Shown here: piece by piece, positions 26,777 through 34,195 of the stretch
How the letters are laid out: each line of letters opens with the position of its first letter
Position numbering within the stretch: the stretch's first letter is position 1
Source of the DNA: Streptomyces sp. SID12488
Lineage (GTDB): Bacteria; Actinomycetota; Actinomycetes; Streptomycetales; Streptomycetaceae
Assembly: GCF_010548275.1 (NCBI RefSeq)
Contig: NZ_JAAGLT010000006.1
Location: 304,478-368,477, forward strand
Reading direction: 5' to 3'
DNA: 64,000 nt
Made by a program: the position numbers and the translations under genes
The notes under the pieces: generated by a model
The model's database searches: none
What the model was told of the DNA's origin: nothing
Seen by the model: only the letters and a program-made list of their open reading frames with translations

Positions 26777-27598
26777 TCATCCCTTCAGCCCTCCCGCGAA
26801 GCCGTTGATGATGCTGCGCTGCAGCACGAAGTAGACGAGCAGGACGGGCAGGATGCTGATCACCAGTGCGGCGAAGATGAGGTTCCAGTCGGTCACGTAC
26901 TGGCCGACGAAGCCGGCGATCGCGACCGGCATGGTCTGCTGGGCGCTGCCGCTGAGGTACAGCAGCGGCGTGAAGAAGTCGTTCCACACCGCCACGGAGT
27001 TGAGCACCAGGGCGGTGACCGTGATGGGTTTGAGCATCGGCAGGACCACGTACCGGAAGCCCTGCAGCGGTGTGCAGCCGTCGATCAGTGCCGCGTCCTC
27101 GAAGTCGCGGGGCAGGGCGCGCAGGAAGCCGACGTAGAGGAAGACGGTGAACGGCACCTGCAGCCCGGAGTAGAAGAGGACCAGAGCCCAGGGTGTGCCG
27201 AGCAGGCCCAGGTCGCGCATGGTCTGGTAGAGGGGAAGCGAGGCGAGTTGGAAGGGCAGGACGAGGCCCAGCAGGAAGCCCAGGTAGGTGCCCCGGGACC
27301 AGCGGGCCGTGGCACGCGCCAGTGGGAACGCCGCGAGCGAGGAGACGGCGAGCACGATCGCGACGCTGCACGCCGTCACCAGCACGCTGTTGAGCAACGC
27401 CCCGCCGAGCGCGCCCTGTTGCCAGGCCTGGGTGAAGTTGTGCAGCGTGGGCGAGGTGGTCGGGCGTATCGGCGACGAGGTGTCCGACGCCGATCGCACG
27501 GCCAGGTTGACCAGGACGTACACCGGGAAGCCCACGACCAGCGCGATGGCGATCATCGTCAGTTCCAGCGCGAACGTGCGTCCGCGGTAGCGGTTCAC
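26777..27598 (-). CDS. Sugar ABC transporter permease (MalG-type)
   Basis: A 273-aa membrane protein with six predicted helices. It carries the EAA-type loop around LPRDFEDAALIDGCTPLQGF that contacts the ATPase. Its GTG at 27598 overlaps the stop of the other permease by 4 nt (GTGA). It is the second membrane subunit of the transporter. No ATP-binding subunit gene is present nearby, so a shared ATPase such as MsiK probably powers it. Confidence 0.93.
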   Translation of the reverse strand: MNRYRGRTFALELTMIAIALVVGFPVYVLVNLAVRSASDTSSPIRPTTSPTLHNFTQAWQQGALGGALLNSVLVTACSVAIVLAVSSLAAFPLARATARWSRGTYLGFLLGLVLPFQLASLPLYQTMRDLGLLGTPWALVLFYSGLQVPFTVFLYVGFLRALPRDFEDAALIDGCTPLQGFRYVVLPMLKPITVTALVLNSVAVWNDFFTPLLYLSGSAQQTMPVAIAGFVGQYVTDWNLIFAALVISILPVLLVYFVLQRSIINGFAGGLKG

Positions 27599-28545
27599 GA
27601 CGTGGCCCTCTCGTTGCGGGACAGCACGGCGTACTGCCCGGTCGAGACCACGGCCACGATGATCGTGAGGACGACCGCGAGCGCGATGCTGTAGCCGAAC
27701 TCCCCCAGCGTGAAGGCGTCCTTGTAGATCAGCGTCGAGAGGGTGTCGGTCGCGTGCCCCGGCCCCCCGCCCGTCAACGCGTACACCTGGTCGAAGAGTT
27801 TGATCCCGCCGATGATCGACAGCATCAGGTTGATGGTGAGGGCCGGGGCGAGCAGTGGCCGGGTGACCGACCAGAACCGCCGGACAGGACCCGCGCCGTC
27901 GATGGACGCGGCTTCGTGGACCTCCTTGGGCACGGACTGGAGTCCTGCGAGGAAGATGACCATCGAGTAGCCCGCGAACTGCCAGACGATCACTCCGACG
28001 ACCGACCACAGGGCGACCGTCGGACTGCCCAGCCAGTCCTGCCGCAGCCTGTCGAGACCGACCGCGCCGAGCAGGCTGTTGACCGCGCCGTCGGGGCCGA
28101 GCAGGTTGCGCCAGAGGTAGGCGGTGACGATCGGGGTGATCACGGCCGGGGCGAACAGCAGGACCCTGAGCAGGTTGCGGGACTTGAGGGCCGAGTTGAC
28201 CCCGAGTGCGAGCAGCAGGCCCAGCGCGTTCTGGATGACCGTGATCGACACGGCGATCAGCAGGGTGTGCCGGATGGCCTGCGTCGCGTCGGGATCGCGG
28301 AACAGTTCGGAGAAGTTGTCGAGGCCAACGAAGGAGAAGTGGGGATCCAGGCCGTCCCAGTCGGTGAAGGCGTAGTAGACACCACGAACGCTCGGCACCA
28401 GCACGACGAAGGCGAACAGCAGCACCGCGGGCAGCGCGAACCACCAGGGCGGAGTGGTTCGCGCCCGCCCCCGGACGCGTGAAACCGGTTCGGCGTCCGG
28501 AAGCCGGGCCTGATCCGGAAGCTGCTCGTGCGGGGCCGTGGTCAC
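27595..28545 (-). CDS. Sugar ABC transporter permease (MalF-type)
   Basis: A 316-aa membrane protein. A short cytoplasmic N-terminus is followed by six helices starting at WWFALPAVLLFAFVVLVPSV. The EAA loop is VPKEVHEAASIDGAGPVRRF. It is the first gene of the transporter operon. The GTG at 28545 has GGGAGGTG upstream. LacI-type palindromes lie 40 and 165 nt before the start, in line with sugar-induced expression. Confidence 0.94.
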   Translation of the reverse strand: MTTAPHEQLPDQARLPDAEPVSRVRGRARTTPPWWFALPAVLLFAFVVLVPSVRGVYYAFTDWDGLDPHFSFVGLDNFSELFRDPDATQAIRHTLLIAVSITVIQNALGLLLALGVNSALKSRNLLRVLLFAPAVITPIVTAYLWRNLLGPDGAVNSLLGAVGLDRLRQDWLGSPTVALWSVVGVIVWQFAGYSMVIFLAGLQSVPKEVHEAASIDGAGPVRRFWSVTRPLLAPALTINLMLSIIGGIKLFDQVYALTGGGPGHATDTLSTLIYKDAFTLGEFGYSIALAVVLTIIVAVVSTGQYAVLSRNERATS

Positions 28546-28584
28546 CGGCACACCTCCCTTCTCGAATTCCTTCTCGAATCCTTC

Positions 28585-28598
28585 TTGAATCGATTCAA
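28585..28598. promoter_or_regulatory. LacI-type operator TTGAATCGATTCAA
   Basis: A perfect 14-bp palindrome with a central CG, 40 nt upstream of the MalF-type permease start. It is AT-rich against its surroundings. It is a classical LacI-family operator layout and is probably bound by the divergent LacI protein. Confidence 0.72.
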
Positions 28599-28700
28599 TA
28601 CGGTGGCCCGGTAGAGGCCGTGGCCAGCGGGGCGCATGGAGAGCGGCCGTCGCCGCCCGGCGCGGGACGGCGAGGTCCGACGCCGGGTCGATGGCGCCGT

Positions 28701-28727
28701 AAGCCCGATGGGTAACGTTGCCCATCG
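28701..28727. promoter_or_regulatory. Long palindrome containing TGGGTAACGTTGCCCA
   Basis: Around the core TGGGTAACGTTGCCCA (28709-28724) the flanks extend the symmetry (CCGA / TCGG), with one mismatched base pair in 26 bp. The segment AACGTTGCCCATCGGG recurs exactly at 29992-30007 before the orphan binding-protein gene. This marks it as a true operator for a regulator shared by both genes. Confidence 0.75.
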
Positions 28728-28888
28728 GGTGTGGCCAGACCCTAGAGAGCGTCTCGCGTGACGTCAAGATGCCGCGCACGCTGCACGATTGTTACCACAG
28801 CGGCCCCGCGTAGCCGTCACGAGGCGTCCGCCGGGCCACAGGCCCGTCCGTAGACTCGGCGACAGCCGTCCCAGGGAAAAGGACTCGA

Positions 28889-29926
28889 ATGGAGCCGCCA
28901 GCACGACGCCGTCGCGTCACCATCGTCGATGTCGCACGCCACGCCCAGGTGTCCACCACCGCGGTGTCCAAGGTGCTGCGCAACGCGTACGGCGCCAGCC
29001 CCGAGATGCGCGCGAAGGTGCGCCGCGCGATGGACGAGCTCGGCTACCGGCCGCACGCGGGAGCCAGAGGCCTCCGCGGGCAGACGTACACCATCGGCGT
29101 GATGCTGCCCGACATCCGGAATCCCTTCTTCCCCGACGTGCTCGACGGCATCACCGGCCGGCTGGGGGACACGGAGTACCAGGTACTTCTGGGCCCCGGC
29201 TGCAACGGCGAGAAGGAAGAAGCGCGGGTCACCGAGGCGATGCTGGACCGCGGCATGGACGGCCTCATCCTGGTCGCGCCCGTCTCGCCCCGCACCCACC
29301 TCGAACAGGTCGCCTCCACCGTGCCGACCGTGGTCGTCGGCCGACACGGGTCGTCTCCGGTGTACGACACGGTGGTCGACGACGATGTCGAGGGCGCGTC
29401 CCTGGTCGTCGGACATCTGGCCGGCCTCGGGCATCGCCGCATCGCCCACATCGAGCATCACGAGACCGACCCGACACGCCTCGTGGAAATGCCCAACGCC
29501 CGCCGCGCCGACGGATACCGGCAGGCCATGCGGTCGCTCGGGCTCGGGGAGTGGATCGACGTGGTCTCCACCAGCTACACCCAGGAGGGCGGCTACCGGG
29601 GCGCGCAGGAACTGCTGGCCCGCCCCCGGGTTCCCACGGCCGTGTTCGCCGGCGCGGACATCGTGGCCATGGGCGTGCTGGCGGCGATCAGCGAAGCGCG
29701 CCTCGCCGTTCCCGGCGACATCTCGGTGGCCGGCTACGACAACACCACCTTCGCCGCGCTCGGCCCGATCTCGCTGACCAGCGTCGACCAGGCAGGCCAC
29801 AAGATCGGCGGGAACGCCGCCCGCCTGCTCCTGGAACGGCTCGCCGACCGGCAGAAACCCACGGACGAGGTCCGCCTGTCCCCCACCCTGGTGCCGCGCC
29901 GGACCACGGACCGACCACCGGAGTAG
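28889..29926 (+). CDS. LacI family transcriptional regulator (rhamnoside locus, copy 2)
   Basis: A 345-aa repressor with HTH VTIVDVARHAQVSTTAVSKV and hinge NAYGASPEMRAKVRRAMDEL. A sugar-binding core follows (TYTIGVMLPDIRNPFFPDVL, DGLILVAPVSPRTH, HLAGLGHRRIAHIEHH, SVAGYDNTTFAALGPISLTS). Its recognition helix differs from copy 1 only at TSAVS/TTAVS, so the two may share operators. It is divergent from the ABC transporter operon and precedes an orphan substrate-binding protein gene. The palindromes flanking it on both sides are its likely targets. Confidence 0.94.
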   Translation: MEPPARRRRVTIVDVARHAQVSTTAVSKVLRNAYGASPEMRAKVRRAMDELGYRPHAGARGLRGQTYTIGVMLPDIRNPFFPDVLDGITGRLGDTEYQVLLGPGCNGEKEEARVTEAMLDRGMDGLILVAPVSPRTHLEQVASTVPTVVVGRHGSSPVYDTVVDDDVEGASLVVGHLAGLGHRRIAHIEHHETDPTRLVEMPNARRADGYRQAMRSLGLGEWIDVVSTSYTQEGGYRGAQELLARPRVPTAVFAGADIVAMGVLAAISEARLAVPGDISVAGYDNTTFAALGPISLTSVDQAGHKIGGNAARLLLERLADRQKPTDEVRLSPTLVPRRTTDRPPE

Positions 29927-29950
29927 GGCGCCGGCCCGAGCTGCACGGGG

Positions 29951-29972
29951 CATTCAATCGTTCGATTGAATG
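29951..29972. promoter_or_regulatory. LacI-type palindrome CATTCAATCG-TT-CGATTGAATG
   Basis: Two perfect 10-bp arms (CATTCAATCG and CGATTGAATG) flank a TT spacer. It is markedly AT-rich for this genome. It lies between the lacI copy 2 stop and the orphan binding-protein gene, 136 nt upstream of that start. Confidence 0.7.
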
Positions 29973-29986
29973 TGGGATTCCGTCCG

Positions 29987-30007
29987 TGGAAAACGTTGCC
30001 CATCGGG
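29987..30007. promoter_or_regulatory. Operator TGGAAAACGTTGCCCA shared with the transporter promoter
   Basis: TGGAAAACGTTGCCCA (29987-30002) resembles TGGGTAACGTTGCCCA at 28709. The 16 nt AACGTTGCCCATCGGG are identical at the two sites. It lies ~100 nt upstream of the binding-protein start. Confidence 0.7.
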
Positions 30008-30107
30008 GGATGGCGGCGCAGGATGAAGGCCACCCGACACCTCTGCTCATCTCCGAGGTACCGGGTTGCTTCACCACGCCACCCCCCGTCAGAGAGGCTT
30101 CCTCAGC

Positions 30108-31247
30108 GTGTCCAGCTTCCTCAGCAGACGACATGTCCTCGCCACCGGAGCGGGCGCCGCCCTCGGTGTCGGCGCGGTCGCCGCGAACGCCACCCAGGCC
30201 GTCGCCTCCCCCGCCACCTCCCGTGGCACCACCCGGGGCGAGGAGACCAGGACCCTCGACGAGCTCTACCGGGCCGCTCTGGCGGAGGGCGGCAAGCTCG
30301 TCGTCTACGCCGGCGGCGACACCCCCACCCAGCAGGACTTCACCAAGGCGTCCTTCAAGGCCCGCTTCCCGGACATCGACCTGACACTGATCGTCGACTA
30401 CAGCAAGTACCAGGACGTCCGCGTCGACAACCAGTTCGCCACCGGCACCCTCGTCCCGGACCTCGTCCAGCTCCAGACCCTCCAGGACTTCACCCGCTGG
30501 AAGGGACAGGGCCGCCTGCTGCACTACAAGCCCGCCGGATTCTCCAAGGTCTACGACAGGTTCAAGGACCCGCAGGGCGCCTGGGTGGCCACCACCGCGC
30601 TCGCCTTCAGCTTCATGTACAACACGGCGGCGGTCGGTTCGCAGACACCGCTCACCCCGCTCGATCTGGTCGACCCGAAGTGGAAGGGCAAGATCGCCTC
30701 ATCCTTCCCGCACGACGACGACGCGGTCCTCTACCTCTTCACGCTGTACGCCCAGAAGTACGGCTGGGACTGGGTGGCCAAGTTCGCCGCCCAGGACGTG
30801 CGGTTCGCACGCGGCAGCAACACCCCGGGCGACGCCGTCTTCGGCGGGCAGAAGGTCATCGGTGTCGGCACCGCGGGATCCGCGGTCAGCACATCTCCCG
30901 TGACGTTCGCCATCGGCGCCGGACATCCGTTCATGGCCTGGGGCCAGCGCGTGGCCATCCTCAAGCAGGCGAAGAACTCCACGGCCGCCAAGCTGTTCAT
31001 CAACTGGCAGCTGTCGAAGGAGATGCAGAACGGCTCCTTCAACGGCTGGTCCGTCCGCACCGACATCACTCCCCCGGCGGGTCTGAAGCCGATGTGGGAG
31101 TACCCCGACGCCCATGTGGACGGCTTCCCCCGCTTCATGGAGGACCGCGCCGCGATCGAGCGCTGGAAGCAGACCTTCGCCCTGTACTTCGGCGAGGTCA
31201 AGGGCGACCCGACGCCCGGCGTGCTCGGACTGCACCCGGGGGCGTAG
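30108..31247 (+). CDS. Orphan extracellular substrate-binding protein, Tat-exported
   Basis: A 379-aa protein. The N-terminus SSFLSRRHVLATGAGAALGV is a twin-arginine signal with cleavage likely after ATQAVA. The mature part (GGKLVVYAGGDTPTQQDFTK, FKARFPDIDLTLIVDYSKYQ, LVPDLVQLQTLQDF, KLFINWQLSKEMQ) resembles type-2 binding proteins of the ferric/thiamine/phosphonate class rather than the sugar lipoproteins. No permease or ATPase gene adjoins it. LacI-type operators upstream tie it to the sugar locus. The GTG at 30108 has GAGAGG upstream; a TTG at 30066 is a less likely start. The ligand is unknown. Confidence 0.85.
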   Translation: MSSFLSRRHVLATGAGAALGVGAVAANATQAVASPATSRGTTRGEETRTLDELYRAALAEGGKLVVYAGGDTPTQQDFTKASFKARFPDIDLTLIVDYSKYQDVRVDNQFATGTLVPDLVQLQTLQDFTRWKGQGRLLHYKPAGFSKVYDRFKDPQGAWVATTALAFSFMYNTAAVGSQTPLTPLDLVDPKWKGKIASSFPHDDDAVLYLFTLYAQKYGWDWVAKFAAQDVRFARGSNTPGDAVFGGQKVIGVGTAGSAVSTSPVTFAIGAGHPFMAWGQRVAILKQAKNSTAAKLFINWQLSKEMQNGSFNGWSVRTDITPPAGLKPMWEYPDAHVDGFPRFMEDRAAIERWKQTFALYFGEVKGDPTPGVLGLHPGA

Positions 31248-31446
31248 CGGTGGGTGGGTGGGCGGGAGCGTCGGCCGATGCCGCGACAGCGGCGACGGGT
31301 GGACCGGCGCCCCGCTCTCTCGGGGGATCCGGCGCCCGACTCCTCGGGGCAGCGTGCCCAGGCGGTCCGGCGCAGCATCTTACGAACCCCTTACGCCCCC
31401 GCTTTCGCCCCCGATCCGGGGGTCGTCACGTGCCTACGATCGCACC

Positions 31447-32076
31447 GTGCCGACCCTCCGAAAGATCGCCCTCGCCACCGCCGCGCCCCTTGCTCTCGCC
31501 ACCGCGGGTATCGCACACCCTCACGGTCTCTCCAGGTCGACAGCAGCGGACTGGATACAACTGCACGTCATCCTGTTGCCGATTTTCCCGCTACTGACGA
31601 TCGGCCTCCTCGTCCCCTTGTGGCATCGACCACGCCGCGACCTGGCGGGCGTCGCCACGGTGCTGGCCTGGGTGGGTGCCTTCGTCTACGCGGCCTTCTA
31701 CACGGGCCTCGACGCGGTGGCCGGCATCGCGGCCGGAACCGCGGTCGAACACTCCGCCGGGACAGAGAACCTTGGGGTGATCAAGCACCCGCTCTACGAC
31801 ATGGGTGAGGCACTCGGGCAGGTCGGCGCGTACGCCCTTGTCGTCGCCGTCCTGGCCACTGCCGTCGCGCTCTTCCCGAAGCACGGCGCACGGGTTGTCC
31901 CCGGCACGGTGGTACTCCTCGCGGCCGGCTGGTCATTCACGGACAGTCACATCTTCTGGCCCCGCGGAGTGTGGACGATGCTCGGATTCGCGCTGGGCTT
32001 CGCTCTGCTCATCGGGGGAACGGGCAGGACCGCACCCGTCGGCACGCCTGCCTCGCGTTCGTCCCTTCGCACCTGA
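31447..32076 (+). CDS. Polytopic membrane protein, probably leaderless
   Basis: A 209-aa protein with about six hydrophobic segments (for example WIQLHVILLPIFPLLTIGLL, VLAWVGAFVYAAFYTGLDAV, VGAYALVVAVLATAVALFPK). The N-terminal helix is not obviously a cleaved signal. The GTG at 31447 has TACGAT about 6-11 nt upstream and no Shine-Dalgarno sequence, the pattern of a leaderless transcript. No family function was recognised. It is convergent with the two-component genes. Confidence 0.75.
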   Translation: MPTLRKIALATAAPLALATAGIAHPHGLSRSTAADWIQLHVILLPIFPLLTIGLLVPLWHRPRRDLAGVATVLAWVGAFVYAAFYTGLDAVAGIAAGTAVEHSAGTENLGVIKHPLYDMGEALGQVGAYALVVAVLATAVALFPKHGARVVPGTVVLLAAGWSFTDSHIFWPRGVWTMLGFALGFALLIGGTGRTAPVGTPASRSSLRT

Positions 32077-32206
32077 CCCCACGCACCGGTGGCCGAACGT
32101 GTCATGTGCCAGGCAGTCTCCCGCGCCAACTCCGGGAGCGACTGCGGCTGATCGGAGCAGCCGGGCAGTACTTTCCACAGGTGACGGGTCCTCGGCCAGG
32201 CCTCGG

Positions 32207-33325
32207 TCAGGCCTCGGCCAGGGGAAGAGTCACTTCGAAGCGACAGCCACCGGGCACATTGCGTACGGCGGCCTGGCCGCGGTGTGCCTCGACGATGCCG
32301 CGGACGATGGCGAGACCCAGGCCGGCCCCGGCCGGAGGGGTGCGGGCATGTGTGCCGCGCCAGCCGGTGTCGAAGACACGCGGCAGGTCTTCGTCCGGGA
32401 TGCCACCGCAGCCGTCGGTGACGGACACGACGACACCGTCGGGGGAACGCTCGGCGGCGACCGCGACCGTACCGTCCGAGGGTGTCCGGCGGATCGCGTT
32501 GACCAGCAGGTTGCTCAGCACCCTGCTCATCTCCTTGCCGTCGACCTCGACCGGCACCGGTTCGATGCGATCGCCGATCAGCCACACACCGTGCTCCCGG
32601 GCGAGAGCGTCCGCTCCCGCGAGGGCGTCGCCGACAAGGTCGTACATGGAGATGCGCGAAGGAGTCAGGGCGAGTGCTCCGGCGTGGATGCGGGAGAGCT
32701 CGAAGAGGTCTCCCACCATGTCGTTGAGGCGTTCGACCTCCGTGCGCATCTGGCGGAGGTAGCGCTCGGGTTCGGCGGCGACGCCGTCCTCCAGGGCCTC
32801 GGACATGGCGCGCAGCCCGGCGAGTGGGGTGCGCAGGTCGTGCGAGATCCACGCGACCAGCTCGCGTCTCGAGGTCTCCAGGGCGCGCTCACGGTCCCGG
32901 GACGTGGCGAGCTTCGCACTGGTGCTGGCCAACTCCCGGCTCAGCGCGGCGAGTTCGGCGTTTATCGAGCCGTCGGGAGCCGCGAAGTGGCCGCCGTCGC
33001 CGAAGGAACGGGCGGCCGCGGTGAGCGCCCTGCTGCCGGCGACGACCCAACGGCCGAGCAGCAGCGCGACGACCAGGGAGACGACCGCCGCCATCGCGAC
33101 GACCATGGTGACGACGGTCAGATCGTGCCGGGACAGGAACATCGCCCTAGCCACGGCCAGCGTGCCCGCGAGCATGGCCGTCACGGCCACGGCCGCGACC
33201 ACGGCGAGGGACGTGGTCAACGAGCGTCGCCGGATCAGCCACAGCACACAGGCCCCGAGCAGCCCGGCCGCGACGGCGCCGAGAAAGGCGAACAGGGCGA
33301 TCAGCAGGAAATCGCGCATGGTCAC
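32207..33325 (-). CDS. Two-component sensor histidine kinase
   Basis: A 372-aa kinase with four N-terminal helices (FLLIALFAFLGAVAAGLLGA, LAVVAAVAVTAMLAGTLAVA, VVTMVVAMAAVVSLVVALLL) and little extracytoplasmic sequence, so it may sense the membrane or a partner protein. A HAMP-like linker follows, then HisKA with the phosphorylated His near residue 163 in AWISHDLRTPLAGL. The ATPase boxes are NLLVNAIRRTPSDG, SVTDGCGGIPDEDL and TPPAGAGLGLAIV. The GTG at 33325 overlaps the regulator stop (GTGA); the ATG at 33319 is an alternative. It pairs with the OmpR-type regulator upstream. Confidence 0.93.
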   Translation of the reverse strand: MTMRDFLLIALFAFLGAVAAGLLGACVLWLIRRRSLTTSLAVVAAVAVTAMLAGTLAVARAMFLSRHDLTVVTMVVAMAAVVSLVVALLLGRWVVAGSRALTAAARSFGDGGHFAAPDGSINAELAALSRELASTSAKLATSRDRERALETSRRELVAWISHDLRTPLAGLRAMSEALEDGVAAEPERYLRQMRTEVERLNDMVGDLFELSRIHAGALALTPSRISMYDLVGDALAGADALAREHGVWLIGDRIEPVPVEVDGKEMSRVLSNLLVNAIRRTPSDGTVAVAAERSPDGVVVSVTDGCGGIPDEDLPRVFDTGWRGTHARTPPAGAGLGLAIVRGIVEAHRGQAAVRNVPGGCRFEVTLPLAEA

Positions 33326-34011
33326 ACTGCCTCCTCGAACGGCGTGGTATCGAAGCGGTAGCCCACTCCCCATACCGTCTGGATGAGCTGCGGCCTGGCC
33401 GGGTCGTCCTCCACCTTGCCCCGCAGCCGGCGTACATGGACGGTGACGGTGGACAGGTCGCCGAAGTCCCAGCCCCACACCTCACGCATCAGTTCTTCGC
33501 GGCTGTAGGCGCGGCCGTGGTTGCGCAGGAGGAAGACGAGGAGGTCGAACTCGCGGAGCGTGAGACTGAGTTCGACGCCGTTCTTGGTGGCGCGGCGGGC
33601 GGCCGGGTCGACGGTGATGCCTGCCCCGTGCACCGGGTGGGTCGCCGCGGCGGGCCGGGTCCGGCGCAGTACCGACTCGACCCGCAGCACCAGCTCCCGG
33701 GGGCTGAAGGGCTTGGTGACATAGTCGTCGGCGCCCACTTCGAGGCCCAGGATCCGGTCGCCCTCGTCGCCGCGGGCGGTGAGCATGATGACCGGCACGG
33801 GTCCACGGGCCCGGATCCGGCGGCACACCTCCAGTCCGTCCATGCCGGGCAGCATCAGGTCGAGCACCACCAGGTCAGGCCGGTTCGCGGCGGCCCGCAC
33901 AAGTGCGGAGGGCCCGTCACCGGCTCGTTCCACGTCGTACCCGGCTCGGTCGAGATAGCCGGAGACGACCTCGGCGACCGTTGGGTCGTCGTCCACGACG
34001 AGGACGCGCAT
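33322..34011 (-). CDS. Two-component response regulator, OmpR family
   Basis: A 229-aa regulator. The receiver domain has the acidic pocket DDD at 7-9, phospho-acceptor D51 (LVVLDLMLPGMDG) and the conserved Lys in DYVTKPFSPRELVLRV. The winged-helix output domain follows (LTLREFDLLVFLLRNHGRAY, VTVHVRRLRGKVEDD, QTVWGVGYRF). The start is the ATG at 34011 with GGGGAGGCGCG upstream; a longer frame adds unrelated residues. It is the first gene of the pair with the kinase. The regulon is unknown; the neighbouring membrane proteins are candidates. Confidence 0.95.
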   Translation of the reverse strand: MRVLVVDDDPTVAEVVSGYLDRAGYDVERAGDGPSALVRAAANRPDLVVLDLMLPGMDGLEVCRRIRARGPVPVIMLTARGDEGDRILGLEVGADDYVTKPFSPRELVLRVESVLRRTRPAAATHPVHGAGITVDPAARRATKNGVELSLTLREFDLLVFLLRNHGRAYSREELMREVWGWDFGDLSTVTVHVRRLRGKVEDDPARPQLIQTVWGVGYRFDTTPFEEAV

Positions 34012-34195
34012 CGCGCCTCCCCGCCCACGGGGAGCAAGCTCGGAACCTGCGGATTCATGCGGCTGCTGCATGAACCCCAGCTTCCCACCAGCCTCACTTC
34101 GGTGCGGCACGGCCAACCCGGCCGTCCGCGTTTCGTAAGAACCTGGCACCGCTGTCCGTCCGTGGCGGCTCGAAGGGGAGCCCTGTCGTCCGTCG

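Larger units (their letters stand above)
28546..28888. other. Divergent regulatory region between transporter operon and lacI copy 2
   Basis: A 343-bp gap without a gene. It contains two palindromes (28585-28598 and 28701-28727) proximal to the transporter start. The rest is featureless G/C-rich DNA. Its divergent layout suggests shared control of the transporter and the regulator. Confidence 0.6.
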
